From Ipomoea triloba (taxonomy: Eukaryota > Streptophyta > Magnoliopsida > Solanales > Convolvulaceae): DNA of 64,000 nucleotides. The DNA is taken from positions 3,060,702 to 3,124,701 of the forward strand of contig NC_044916.1 of assembly GCF_003576645.1 (NCBI RefSeq), in the 5' to 3' direction. Below, in pieces: positions 12,301 through 24,000 of this stretch. Positions within the stretch are counted from its first letter, which is position 1; every line of letters starts with the position of its first letter. The translations under genes and the position numbers were made by a program. A model generated the notes under the pieces. It saw nothing but the letters and a program-made list of their open reading frames with translations. It was not told where the DNA came from and did not search any database.

Positions 12301-12865
12301 AGGTAGGGAATTTGATAGATTTGCATTTTGACTGGAAGTTCCATCGAGCTTAAAATAATTTATACATATTTTTGTACGAAGGAACAAACAAGATGCCTCC
12401 AGGACAGAGACTGTGCAGGTGCATGCTTCTCGTTATAACGGAAGAGCTGAGAATATTGTCACTGATAATAGGACTGCTGGAAACACGGATAGGCGAGATC
12501 CAAGATTTAATGGTCAGAGATCAGATATGCAGAGGAGAAACAGGCAAAGTGAAAATCCAAGAAATGGCAGAGACAGGGAGATCGAGAGGTACCATCACCA
12601 GCAACCACAGGCACAGGACAGGCCAACCTCACCAGAAACCTGGCGCAAGCCTGTTGATCATCCAAAACCTTCCAGCGATGCTCCAGTGCGATATGGGAAA
12701 GTAACCTCTGCAATTGAGCTTGCCACGGCCTTTTCGAAATCAGTTTCTGACCCATCTGCAGATTGTTTTTCTGGCCAGAGAAACCTCACCAGCCGGAATC
12801 AGGCCCCCTTTTCCCGACTGATGGGTCCTCCCACAAGGCCTCAAGCTCAGATCAATAGCTATTAA
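9348..12865 (+). CDS. eIF4B-like translation-initiation-factor-related protein
   Basis: Six exons, 9348-9436, 9996-11055, 11129-11316, 11703-11739, 12238-12302 and 12382-12865, join to 640 codons with phase preserved at every junction. The N-terminus reads MAKKKATMTLKDFHGGSIPS, a highly conserved start in plant proteins described as translation initiation factor-related. The bulk is polar and low in complexity. Two copies of an eIF4B-type motif, ERPKLKLLPRSKPL (359-372) and ERPKLNLKPRSQPL (422-435), are followed by VFGGALPREVVLKARGVD (449-466), which recalls the FGGAKP segment of animal eIF4B. A conserved C-terminal block has YGKVTSAIELATAFSKSVSD and PFSRLMGPPTRPQ. No RRM domain is visible. 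Role in cap-dependent initiation is inferred from these motifs only. The upstream leader is GA-rich. Confidence 0.8.
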
Positions 12866-15800
12866 GCTCTTTAAGAAAAAGATATTCGGGGTGTCTGTCA
12901 GCGGCTTTGCCATAGTCGGGTATCCGATCACGGAAGCCACAGTTGGGACAAAAAAGGGACAAACAAAAAAGACAAAAGAGATAAGTTTAACAGAGTTTTA
13001 TTAATTTTTTGTTTTTCTTATCTTGAGAATAATCATAGATGTGATACTTTTAGGATTCCACTCAGAATTGCTGCTCAATGAATTTGTGAATTGAAAAGCC
13101 GTAATGGGTGGAAATTATGATATTTAATTTTGGAAATTCTTTTAGGATATTTTTCTTCAGGTGTATTGCATCTTTATTGAATTTCTACATTATTGTTCAT
13201 CCTCCATACGCCTTATCGTACAGTAAAAGAGCACATTGTGTATATGTCACACTATCTAGCTAATTTTTAGTGTCAAAGTGAGTAGACCATGTTTGGTGGA
13301 TAGTACAAATTAAAGTCTACACCACCTTTATTGCGGGGCAAATAGAGTTGGCTCAGTGGGCTCCTTGTCGGGTCTTAGCTACTTGACCTTGAGGGGTATT
13401 TATAGCTAGTTTAAAGAACTCAGTCCACATGAGGGTATTTATAGCTATTCGACTTCCTAAATGCATGGCGAAGATTTATTTGATCGGCTATAATAAATTT
13501 ATGTCTAGAATCTTCAAATTCTATACAAACTTAAGAGTTCTATAATGTTCTAAAATATTATATGCATCTTTACACTACTAGTGTTATGTACAAGTTTTCG
13601 AAAAAAAACTTCGAAAATGTGTAGCAAAATGACACGGATGTTACAATGAGCCTTAGATGCATAGGAGCGGTAGTATCACCTAACCTTCATGGCTTCATGG
13701 GAGTAGATTGGGCATTGGTAGACTTTGGTGTCCTTGTTTGCTTGTATCTTGCCTATAAATATGGACCTGTTCCATGAATATGTTTACTTTTGTTGTGCTA
13801 TTGCTGTGTGATCCCCTAATAAACTGATTAAAATTATAAATGGAAAATCTAGTTCTATCAAAATCTAATCAATTTGACACAATAAAATTGCTATCTAATG
13901 AATTTGGAATTAATACAAATTAATAAAGTTTATGTTTAATAAATTTGAACATAAACAAATTGATTTAATAAAGAATAAATTTGATTTTTTTATGGAGTTC
14001 AACAAATTTAAGTTTAATAAAGATAATATTTAATAGGTGAACATTTTCTAAAACTTATAAATATATGATTTTAGCATATTATATTGAATTGTGTATTTTT
14101 AGTATTGGAATAGTGAACTTTCAGAATGTAAATTGTGTTTCTAAGCCAAACACATAATAACTGTAGAAGGAAATTTGTATTTACAAGACTACTAAATTAA
14201 AAAAAAAATTAAATTGTGTATTTTTAGTATTAAAATTAACTAAAGTATTTGAAATGAAATTGTGAATACAAAACAAGGTAATCAATTACATATATGTTCA
14301 ATGCAAAAAAAATAAAAATTACATATATGTTAACATTGTGTGTTCATAGTATACAAATTGTAAATTTTTAAAAAGTAAAATTGTGAACATTTAGTAGGTA
14401 AATTGTATATCTAAACCGTTTTAAACTTGGGTCCACAGAATAATTTGCCTATACTTATATCATTAAAAAAATAATAAAGACGTTCAAGTGTCCAACAATT
14501 TGAGACAGTTAATATGCGAACTGCTAATATAATTGTAAAGTTTTCATTCTGCATGGTTAAAAAAATAAAAATTACAATGTCGTGAAAGCACTTTGTGATT
14601 TGAAGTGTATTTTGTACTTTGCAAAGTTATATTCCCCCTCCATGTAACTTTGCAAAATACTCGACATTATAAAAGTTTTCTTTAAAAATAATCTATTTCT
14701 ACATTTCAATTTTTAAATCTTTAGACAAAATTTATTTGACATTATCTATATCTTCAAATAAAACCAATACTATTCAATACTTACCATGAAGACGTAGACA
14801 AAATCAAATTAATTACCTAAAAATTTAAGTGTACAAATAACATTTTACACGGTAAAAATTGAAGATGAATACCCATTAGGTGTGGATGAAATGACATGTT
14901 TCTTTTAATTTAACCAAAAATCTTGGGTAGGTAAAAATAATATTAGTCTGGATATGTGAGATCTTAATGTATCTTGATTGTGGAACCCCGTGGTTAGACA
15001 AAAAGAAATTTGAAGATAATGTGAGTCTTTTTTAATATAACCAAAGGTCTCGAATCGAAATAAACATGATTAGTTTTCGTGTCTAAACTCTAATATACTT
15101 TGATTGGAAAAACCTTTTTTATGAGACCTGAAAAAAAAAATGAAGATGAATAGGCTTCAATGATTGTGCATTGTACTATGCTGCCATATTCACTAGTAAA
15201 CAATATGTACTATTTGGGTACTTAACAAAATTAAAAATGTACTTTGATCTGGAGAGACCATTCCTGTCAGAAAGAACAAATATTGGACAGAATATTTCAG
15301 GCTTCCTTTTTGTACACTCAATAACTCATGGCCTCAACGTAACAAAAAACAGAAACACAACAACCAACATAACAATTTGTTACACAACTAAAGAAAAACA
15401 TAAGTTATGTGTTTGGTTTAACTAACAGAAGCTGATTCAAATTGTATAAGAAAATTGATACTTTTTGTACCTAAATTATAGAGAAATTAAAAATTTCGCC
15501 TTCCAATTATTGTCAATAATTTCATTTTTTTCGTTTTTGAGTTTTGTTAGAGTTGTGTTAAAAAATAACATTGCAGACAATTAGGCATGAAAAAGGTCAA
15601 TTCAGGGACGAAAAACACTCTATAATTAAGAGAAGATCAATGTTTTGTTTTTTTTTTTAATTATATACAAACTAATTTATAGCGGACAATGTACAACTTT
15701 ATGAAATTTCTAAGGTGATTGACATGGGTGCCTTTGTATCATATATGATATGTCCGGTTGTACAAGATATTGTAGTAAAGACAAGTGTTGACAGTACCTG

Positions 15801-16243
15801 TTACAATCTAAATAACGCATATGGTTGTACTTAGTACAAACACGGGTATGGATCAACCATAAAAATTCCCCAAAATTTTATAATTGTCTCAAAATGGGGC
15901 AAACCATTATGATGTGAAAATTTCTATTTTCTTTCTTGGAAAAAAAAATTCTGTACAATGTGGTCTTCCTCACGATGAACACACACATTCATGCTAGAAT
16001 GAACCCTGGTTTCTCTCTCTCTCAAAGCACCAAAAACATTGATTTGAATGGAAGCTAGAATGCCCAACAAACTGCAACAAAAAGATTCTCACCTCTCAAT
16101 CCCTTCCCCAGAAGAAGAGAAATGCATGTTTATGCTGTGAGGCACACTTACATAAATTAAACAATTAACCTGAATTAGACCACTACTCTCCATTTCCAGT
16201 GCCAAAAATCTCCACCTTCATATCTGATCTTCTGATTCCAAAA
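12866..16243. other. AT-rich spacer between the eIF4B-like gene and DYT1
   Basis: Mostly AT-rich unique-looking DNA. It includes decayed SINE family B pieces at about 14870-14990 and 15020-15115. The DYT1 promoter should occupy the right end. No gene, RNA or array is recognised in 12866-16100. Confidence 0.5.
14870..15115 (+). mobile_element. Two decayed SINE family B fragments
   Basis: Both fragments show the family sequence order: a run like TTTAATTTAACCAAAAATCT, then TCTTGG or TCTCGAATCG in the B-box position, then TTAATGTATCTTGATTG or TAATATACTTTGATTG. Better copies lie near 20563, 25317 and 53408. Borders are approximate. Confidence 0.4.
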
Positions 16244-17185
16244 ATGATAGCTGATACCCTGAAAAGAGAGTTCCCCGACGCTGCAGCAGCGTTTGTCGAT
16301 TTGTGCAGCACAGAAGAGAGTGGGAGGAAGGGGGGAGGGAGAATGGACAGGAAGAAGAAATGTGTTGTGGAGGTTCAAGATGACAGAGAGTTTAAGTCCA
16401 AGAATCTCCAGGCTGAGAGGCGTCGTCGAGAGAAACTCAGCCAGAGGCTGCTCGAGCTTCGCTCATTAGTCCCAAACATAACCAATGTAATTTCACAGCT
16501 CCACTACTTATTATCCTCTATGGTTCAAGATTTTTGTGTTTTCTTGAATTCTAAGGTTGTGTGTTTCTTGGTTTGCAGATGACTAAAGAAACGATAATCA
16601 CGGATGCAATTAGCTACATTGAGGAGCTGCAGAACAATGTGAAGGAGCTGAGCAGCCAGCTTTTGGAAATGGAGGCCACTTCTGGAGTGGAAATGGAAGT
16701 GAAAGCCCAGACTGATTCTGCTGCAGAAGACATGAAGAAATTTGGGATTGAGGTAAATGTTTTGTTTTCGATTTCTATGTGTCGAATCATGGATTCATGT
16801 CTGATCTGCAGCATTGTTGTGAACAGGCAGAGGTTCAGGTGGCTCAAATCAACGAAAACAAGCTCTGGATCAAGGTAATCTGCCAGAACAGAAAAGGCGC
16901 CTTTACGAAACTAATGGAAGCCATGAATGTTCTTGGAGTCCATCTCTATGATACCTCTGCCACCACCTCCAAAGGTGCCCTTCTTGTCACCTCAACTCTG
17001 GAGGTACAAAATCACAGCAAATATAATATAATGTTATCATGTGTCCTAAGATGTTCTTAATTATCAGACATTTCAAAAAAATTGTGATGTTTTTCTTTTT
17101 TTGTGAGTTGCAGTTAAATCAGAGTGGAGCAGCAGAGGCTCATCAAGCTCAGCAATTCTTGCAGGAGATTATCAACAGCATATAA
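16244..17185 (+). CDS. DYT1: DYT1-type bHLH transcription factor
   Basis: Four exons, 16244-16486, 16579-16752, 16827-17003 and 17114-17185, encode 221 residues; Arabidopsis DYT1 has 207. The bHLH begins FKSKNLQAERRRREKL (50-65), with Glu58 and the arginines that contact an E-box, and Asn54 where most bHLH proteins have His, as in Arabidopsis DYT1. Helix 2 reads MTKETIITDAISYIEELQ. A C-terminal ACT-like region (about 140-221) has KLWIKVICQNRKGAFTKLME and ends QQFLQEIINSI. DYT1 acts early in anther tapetum development upstream of TDF1, AMS and MYB80; disruption causes male sterility in Arabidopsis, and the tomato MS10 and rice UDT1 genes are related. The ATG at 16244 is the first in frame; a second at 16343 (MDRKKK) would also fit the family length. 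Orthology is supported by gene order as well as sequence. Confidence 0.87.
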
Positions 17186-18310
17186 GGATTTGGCAACAGA
17201 TGAGAGATTAGGATATGAACTGCAGAACAAACATGACAATCTATATATCACTGTCATAGTAGGATCTTTGCTTTTTTAACAAGTTTGAGATAATTAAGGT
17301 TATCAATCCTACAAGTTACAGACCACCAGATCTGTAGTTATTATTACTACATAATCATTATTATTATTATTTATAATTAAGATCTTGCTTGTGAATTCTC
17401 CCCACTACAAGAAAGATCCTCCCTTTTTTCCACTCAATCAACATAGTCTACCAAAATGGTGGGACCCAAAGCCAGCTGCTGCTAGCCAATCAAGAGGAGG
17501 AATTCTTTACAGAACAGTTCAGATTTGATAAAAGGCACATGAATCTACAGTCTCCTGGTCTGTATAAAGTTTGAAAGTAACATAGAGCTGGGCCCCACCC
17601 ATTGCTACTAACATTGGACATACATACATGCAAATTCATAGAAAATGAAATCTCATTCATTGCTCCCTTCCCTGATGTTTTGTGTTTGCTCTCAAAACCA
17701 ACATATCCCAAAAGAATGAAATCTTTGGCATAATGGCATTAATATGATTAATGTGACAAAACCCACCATAGATCTATCCTTCCATACCCATTCTTGACAT
17801 TTGAGGTTAACCGGCCTGACTATAATTCACCACCTGACTCACCCTTTGGAAGGGGGTTTCTGGGTTTGGATTTCCTATTACCCTTTTTTATTTTCGCGAT
17901 TTGGGAACAAATTGCATAACAATATGGTATAATAACATGTTATGAATTTGTCTTGATTATAGTTTCCACACTTCCAACTTATAAAAGAAATGGAATAAAA
18001 ATGTGCACTTTCTTATTAAGGAGACACCAGATTGTGGTGGTAGCCATCCTCAAACATCAGTACCCAATAAGCAAAAAAGCATTTGATGAAAATTTTCAAA
18101 ACTGTTTTGTTTTGTTTTGTTTTTTTTTTGGTTCCTTCTCCAAAACTTTTTTTTTTCCTAGTCAGTAGATTTCCATAATAATATTTTTTTTTTACAACCC
18201 TAAGCACCTAAAATCAGAATCTCACTCCACTTTCTCTTTCTTTCAAGCTTCATCAGCTTCAGCCCCACACAACACAAACACAAGAACTCAGCCCCAGAAT
18301 TTGCAGTTCA
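17186..18310. other. Convergent spacer between DYT1 and the DUF538 gene
   Basis: The two genes point toward each other, so both 3' untranslated regions should lie here. It includes polypyrimidine stretches and T-runs (18120-18190). No extra exon is evident. The block 17400-17720 is less AT-rich than its surroundings, but no coding frame stands out. Confidence 0.45.
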
Positions 18311-19126
18311 TCATAAGGCTCCAGAAAAGGGAAAGCTTTTGAATCTTTCAATCTGAAATCCAGTCTCCTCCCTCCCACCTTTCTCCATCAAAACCCCTGC
18401 ATTTTATTTGATTTAATCAGATCAAAAAAATATAAGAGTAACACTTGTGTGAGACTGTCTCACGGATCTTTGACCTCATTAATCAAATATTCGACCGTCT
18501 CACACAAGTTTTTGCCAAAATATAAAACACCCGGCACCCATATCTGTTTCTTGATGATGAAAAAATAAAAAAGTTTGGATCTTGGACCATAATTTGAGGA
18601 AAAAACACAAGTTTTTGCCAAAATATAAAACACCCGGCACCCAAATCTGTTTCTTGATGATGAAGAAACAAAAAAGTTTGGATCTTGGGGCATAATTTGG
18701 GAAAAAAATGTTACCTTGAGGGCTACAAACAGGGGGGTCTTCAAAGAGGGAAAGGGATAATTGTTTATGAGCGAGGCCAATGTCGAAGAGGATGAGACCG
18801 GAAGATGGATCGTAGACGATTATATCCTTAACGGGGAGCCATAAAAACAGCTCTTCCTGGGAAAGGCCTTGGACGCCGATGAGGCCGCCGTAGGAGAGAT
18901 TGGCTCTAACGACGCTGTCGAAGAAGACGCGGGTCTCGAATTTGGCGACGCAGGGGGTTTCGAGGTAGACTTGGAGGTGGCCGTCGTCGTCGAGGTCGTA
19001 GGATTTGACGACGTTCTTGGGGAAGAGGCCGGCGGGGAGGCCGCGGCTCTTGAGGAGGTCGTGGATGTTGGAGGCGGCGGCGGAGAGGCGGAGGAGGAGG
19101 AGGAGATGGAGGAGGAGGAGGGCCAT
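18311..19126 (-). CDS. Secreted DUF538 family protein
   Basis: Two exons on the minus strand: 19126-18715 and 18396-18311, giving 165 residues. The start MALLLLHLLLLLRLSAAAS is a signal peptide. The DUF538 core follows: IHDLLKSRGLPAGLFPKNV, SYDLDDDGHLQVYLETPCV, LSYGGLIGVQGLSQEELFLW, PVKDIIVYDPSSGLILFDIG and SLSLFEDPPVC. Exon 2 was found by reading phase: an acceptor CAG at 18399-18397 continues GVLMEKGGREETGFQIERF and ends in TGA at 18313-18311. DUF538 proteins are small plant-specific proteins, some linked to trichomes (SVB) or stress; the biochemical role is unknown. Exon 1 is GC-rich, unlike its neighbourhood. The intron holds an 81-bp MITE and a 103-bp tandem duplication. The family assignment is firm; exon 2 is my inference. 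Confidence 0.88.
18436..18516. mobile_element. 81-bp Mutator-like MITE in the DUF538 intron
   Basis: Inverted termini ACACTTGTGTGAGACTGTCT and AGACGGTCGAATATTTGATT (minus strand) enclose a very short body. AAAATATAA is present on both sides (18427-18435 and 18517-18525), a 9-bp target duplication. It is a shortened member of the family at 32251-32618 and 50875-51315. The terminal inverted repeat pairs ACTTGTGTGAGAC with its complement. Confidence 0.8.
18502..18707. repeat. 103-bp tandem duplication in the DUF538 intron
   Basis: Copies 18502-18604 and 18605-18707 share CACAAGTTTTTGCCAAAATA, CACCCGGCACCCA and AAAAAGTTTGGATCTTGG. The repeated unit contains the right terminus of the MITE and its target duplication, so the duplication arose after that insertion. 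Confidence 0.85.
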
Positions 19127-21362
19127 GGGGGGCGGTTGTGGGAGGGGGAACGGTTCAAAGGGAAAGTGGGAGAAAGGGAGGATTTTAAGGGGGGGTTTAT
19201 TATGGCGTGAAATGTTTTGGAGGGCCCTTTGGCTTTTGATGATGATTAAGTGTGAGTGAGAGTGTGTGACTGTTTCAACAATCACAAACAAAATACCCAC
19301 CCACCCCCTTCCCCTCCCTTCTTGTTTATGTTTCAAGATTTTGTCTTCACCGATGATGTTTCTTGGGTGTTGTTTATCTACCATAATAACGCTTACTAAA
19401 TCTCTATTTTGCCCCCCTCCCACCCACCCCCCGCTCCAAACTCTACCATGTGTCGTAATTTCATCCGAGTAATACTATACTGGCTTCTCGTGACATGTGT
19501 TAATTAATTAACTCGAAAAAAGAGTATAATGCGGATTACGGTTCTTTTCTTTCTCTAATAATACCATGGTATGTTTTATCAAATATTAATGTGACGCGTT
19601 TTTATTATTCTGTTTAAAAAAGGGTCTTGATTTTTTTAGAACTTTTGTTTTTGTTTTTGTTTGTATCAATTTATTCAAATCTTTGAGGGGTTCGGAATAT
19701 AGTGGGCTTGGAGCAAGTGGATTAGGACCATTAATTTAAAAATCACAGGCTCTAAAGAGGTCGTGGAGTGGATTTTAGATGTGAGAGATCCTCTTTACCC
19801 GTTACACATGATTATTGACAATTGTAGAAGTTGGTTGAGAAAATGATGGAGCGTTGAGATAAGCATATTCTTCAAGAATAAAATACACTGACTAACATTC
19901 TCGCGAATTTAACCCTCTAAATGAGTACTCAGTGGAGTGATTTTTTCAGAACCAATAGGAAGAGTATGGAGCGCTTTGAGTGAGGATTGATTGGGTCTCC
20001 CTAAGCCTCGTAGGGTAACGCAGTTGCATCCCTAATCATTTGTTAGGGCTCAACCTCTCCTTCATCCAAAAAAAAAATAGCAATATATATAATTTTTCTC
20101 CTATTTGATCAATTTAAATTAATAAAATTAATAAGTTTAAATTTATTAAATTTTATATGATAGCTTTTAAAAAAAAAAAAAAAAAAAAAGGAAAGAAAAA
20201 AAGAAAAAAGAAAAAAAGAAACTAAGAGGTATTTTTGCCAATTTTTTTTTCTTATTGTCTCAATTCAATTGATATAACTAAATTACAGCTTTTTTCATTT
20301 TTAGAAACAAACATTTGAATAAAAGGTATGGATAAGGTTGATAGTAAATACCTATGAAGTTTAATATATAAGAAAAAATTTAATATGATTGGTTTAACAA
20401 ATTTGTAGGAGAGAGGAGTTGAGATAAAATAAAATAAAACAAGAAGAATAATAAGTTGAAAATAAAATATTATGTTTATGAAATGCCAAAAGAATCTTTA
20501 TTTATTTTCAAGAATTTGGTTGGAAATGAAGGCATTGATTAAGATCTAATTAAAAATAGTCATGGGGTATTAATGAGATGACGTGAGTCTCTTTCAGTTT
20601 AACCAGAAGTCTCGAGTTACGTTCTCAGAAATGCAATTATCTTAAAACCCATGAGGGAATGCAACTATTTTAAAATCCAAAAATGCTTTGTGCTCGACAT
20701 GCATCACAAACATAATTAGTCTTAGTGTGCTGGTAAGGACACTATAGTCCAAAAAAAAAAAATCTAATTAAAAATATAATAAAATAAATCAAGACGAATT
20801 ATAAGCATGATCAGATTTATTACATCTATACTATAAGATGAATTGAAGTAAACAAAAAAAAGTAAAAGTAAATACAATATATATTACTGATTAGAGTAAA
20901 ATACTAGCTGAATTTGAAGTGAAAGTTAAAAGAAAGTGATGATGAGGGGATATAAATGGGGTGAGTGGGGACAAATGAGAAGGGTAAAACTGAGTGAAGT
21001 GTACCCAGCACTGGACAATTTGGCTTAGACATAAAGGTTTGGTTATATGCAATAATATATATTTTGCATGGTAAAAAGCAGTGTATGTGACAGAATCATC
21101 ATTTCAGAAAGTTGAAACACTATACCTCAGAATCATCTGCAACACCTGCACTTGTACTGTTTGTTGTTACTTATGGACGGAAACTACGAGGTTTCAATCT
21201 TTAATTTATTGCATTTTATAGAATTCTCCTAATTACATATCAAATAAGAATGACAAAGAAACATACTCTAAACAAGCATAACCATGTTTTCTCTTCCTTG
21301 CTTCTAAAGTTTTAACTATCACTCGAAACTCACCAAACACCTTGTGCTCAGATGGCATGTAT
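19127..21362. other. DUF538 promoter side and AT-rich spacer
   Basis: The first 300 bp is G-rich or C-rich flank of the DUF538 gene. From about 19500 the DNA becomes AT-rich with poly-A runs (20168-20222) and a SINE family B copy at 20563-20760. No gene is recognised. Confidence 0.5.
20563..20760 (+). mobile_element. SINE family B copy
   Basis: The head reads GAGATGACGTGAGTCTCTTT, then CAGTTTAACCAGAAGTCTCG and AGTTACGTTCTC, the region that resembles the pol III A box and B box in related copies. The 3' end is an A-run at about 20750. Related copies: 25317-25480 and 53408-53600. Confidence 0.55.
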
Positions 21363-21370
21363 TGATTCTC

Positions 21371-21451
21371 AGGGCCGGCCGGGGTTCAGGGTGGGCACCT
21401 GCCCAGAGCCCATCTCTATAAGGGGGCCCATAAGCCATAAGATATACGGAG

Positions 21452-21523
<72 letters not shown>

Positions 21524-21952
21524 GTATGTATTACTTATTATATATTAAAATAATATGGTTAATTGTTTCTGGAAGTCGAAAACTGAACTCACAAAGAATA
21601 AAAGAGACGTTGCCGCACACCCATCGTTCACGCCGCCCAGGAGTATAAGGGTCGCCCGTCGTGCCTACGCCACACCAACCACTCAAATACTTAAAGATTT
21701 TCAATTGACTAATTCAGATTGATTGATTCATATAAGTGACAGCTGCTTTTGTTTTTTTTTTTTGTTAAGATCGATTTTATAATAATTTTTTTTATACAAT
21801 GTTACCTAAAAAAACATATTATCTGGAAGTGAAAAAAGAAAAATAAGTAAATAAATTGATCATCCGGAAACAAATTCTTCATATAGGGGCCCTTTTTTTT
21901 TTTTTTTTTTAATTTCGCCCAGGGGCCTATAGAACCTTTGGACCGGCCCGGG
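21371..21952. mobile_element. Non-autonomous hAT element with 8-bp target duplication
   Basis: The 582-bp element is bordered by the 8-bp direct repeat TGATTCTC (21363-21370 and 21953-21960). The termini are imperfect inverted repeats: AGGGCCGGCCGGGG on the left and, as complement of the right end, CCCGGGCCGGTCC. GGGGCCC motifs recur near both ends, internally to the termini. It contains no transposase. A (TA)n run followed by (TATG)n (21455-21530) sits inside the left half, and a GC-richer middle lies near 21600-21680. hAT transposases make 8-bp duplications, which is the basis for the call. Confidence 0.8.
21455..21530. repeat. (TA)n followed by (TATG)n microsatellite
   Basis: Roughly 57 bp of TA repeats and then five TGTA units, located inside the hAT element. 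Such tracts vary in length between individuals. Confidence 0.95.
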
Positions 21953-21960
21953 TGATTCTC

Positions 21961-23748
21961 CCATATAATTGGTCATAAGATCGAGCCTATAGAATCAGTT
22001 CTATTCAACAGATAGTTTTACATGTCTATTGACTTATTTCGAAGTGTCTCGATATTCATTATATAATCAATAATATTCATAGTGAATATATCATACATCA
22101 TTTTTAAAATTTTTTCAATTCACATATAGGGCCACAAGTCCACATATATAACCACCACAAGAAATACCAGTGAGAAGCTAGCTTGAGGAGGGGATTTCAA
22201 AAAATAATTATTTTGGTGGTTAGGGTTTGAAGGGTGATGATGAGATTAGGCAGAAGCTGGCCGAAATCACGGGCATTAGGACAAAAGAAGGGCAAGGAAT
22301 ATATATAAAAGAATTGCACTTAAAGAATAACTTTTAATTTGTGGCCTGCAGGCTGGTAAATGGCCGGAAAATGTTAATTAACTACAAAAATATAATTTAT
22401 GAATTATAATGATGTTGTGGACAATCGCTTTTGTTATCTTTAAGACTTTTTAGGCCCCCATCTAAAGATTTTTGGTACATGCAGTGATTGCATTGTCTTG
22501 TGCTTTGTCTTAAGCTTGACCCCTCTTTCCACCACCATTAATGTACCACCTAGGTTTTCCTTTCTTTCTTTCCCTTTTAATCCTATATATACATTATTTC
22601 ATGTGTTAATTGTACTCAATAACCCAGGCTTCCACCCACCTAGGATTGGACTTATATTCACTTAATTAACTTTCAAAAAAGGATGTGTTGAAAATCAGGA
22701 AAATTAACTCCTGAAAAATGAGTCATTTTTAAGAAAACATTTTCATTTCACGTGTTTGGTTGCATTCCAAAAAACTGTCTTTGTGCGTTTGGTTATTTTC
22801 TGAAAAATAAGCAGAATTGTATAATTAAAATTTTAATTGTTGTTAACTAACACAGATTTGACAATAACTTTGCTTTGCCCAATTATTTTTTTTTTCAAAT
22901 AACAAACAAAATATTAAAAAAAAAAAAAGAGCACTGGTTTCTACTGGTTTTTGAAGGAAACAAGTACAAACTAGACTGATTTTCATAAGAAATTAGTAGA
23001 AACTAGACTGGGTTTGCACTGGTTTCCAGCGAAAACTAGTCTGGTTTCATTGAAAACCAGTCAAACACAACCCTAAGTTTAATTTCTTTTACTGTGATAA
23101 AAATTTGGAATAATAGGTCATGTTTCAGTCCAAACACCTTGGTTAAGTTAAGTCTAAATGTACGTCTAACCTAACCACATTATCCTCTTGCTTGCGATCA
23201 AACAACTCTTAAGATCTAGTCCAAATGAATGCCTTGGCTCAATCAACACTTTGATTTACAAGTGTTGTCCGAAAGTGTAATGTGGGTGAAACTCGTCTTA
23301 TGATTCTAACCGATAAAGGACTACATACAATAAGATAAATCAATTTAGGTTAAGTTGCTCATAGTTAATTGACTTAAATCAAAAGAGTGAAAGATTAATA
23401 GATAACTTTCACGAAAAGTAGAACTTGAAATTTTGTGAAACTATCAAATATGACAAAATTGATAGGAATTGTCGTAGAGTTAATAAAAAATGAATATCTC
23501 TATATTTGAACTAAATATTCATCGCCTTTCGGATTTATAAATGTAATCATTGCGGTGTTAATTCATCAAGTCCAAGATTAAACTTTTATCATGCATAACA
23601 GTTTCATCACGCTTAAGCTATATATAAATGTTCAATTCATAAACAAATGACTAATGTGGCTAAGCTACGTTATCGAAGACTTTGTATGGGATCCTAAATT
23701 ATTAGGAATTGGCAAGAGGAAGTGGTGGGTGGAGCCGACCAATCATTA
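21961..23748. other. Spacer with MITE-like remnants
   Basis: AT-rich DNA. About 22725-23080 is bounded by GTGTTTGGTT and its near complement CAAACAC and contains several ACTGGTTT / AAACCAGT inverted motifs, so it is probably a degraded MITE. A dispersed repeat near 23220-23400 resembles 42500-42640. No gene. Confidence 0.4.
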
Positions 23749-24000
23749 TTGCATGGACCATGGTCCACACAGCTGTGTGGACCAAAAATAAAAAGTACAT
23801 TATTTTTGTACTGAAGGTACATTATTTTTATATTGTAGGTACATTATTTTAGGGTACATTATTTTTGTACTGAAGGTACATTATTTTTTATATACTGTCA
23901 AATAATGTACCTACAGTACAAAAATAATGTACATTCAATATAAAAATAATGTACTTTTTATTTTTGATCCACACAGCTGTGTGGACCATGGTCCATGCAA
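23749..24000. mobile_element. 252-bp nested-palindrome MITE with TA duplication
   Basis: The ends are long inverted repeats starting TTGCATGGACCATGGTCC, with TA on both sides (23747-23748, 24001-24002). Each end is itself palindromic: GGACCATGGTCC, then GGTCCACACAGCTGTGTGG continuing to ACC. The interior consists of repeats of GTACATTATTTTTGTACTG on the left and the complementary order on the right. The whole element can fold into one hairpin. TA duplication suggests a Tc1/mariner-type origin, but the termini are not those of Stowaway, so the superfamily is uncertain. Confidence 0.75.

Noticed and set aside
19127..19423. In-frame N-terminal extension of the DUF538 protein of 99 residues
   Set aside because: The frame is open upstream, but the family begins with a signal peptide and the MALLLLHLLLLL start at 19126 provides it. 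The extension has no family resemblance and is probably 5' untranslated DNA.
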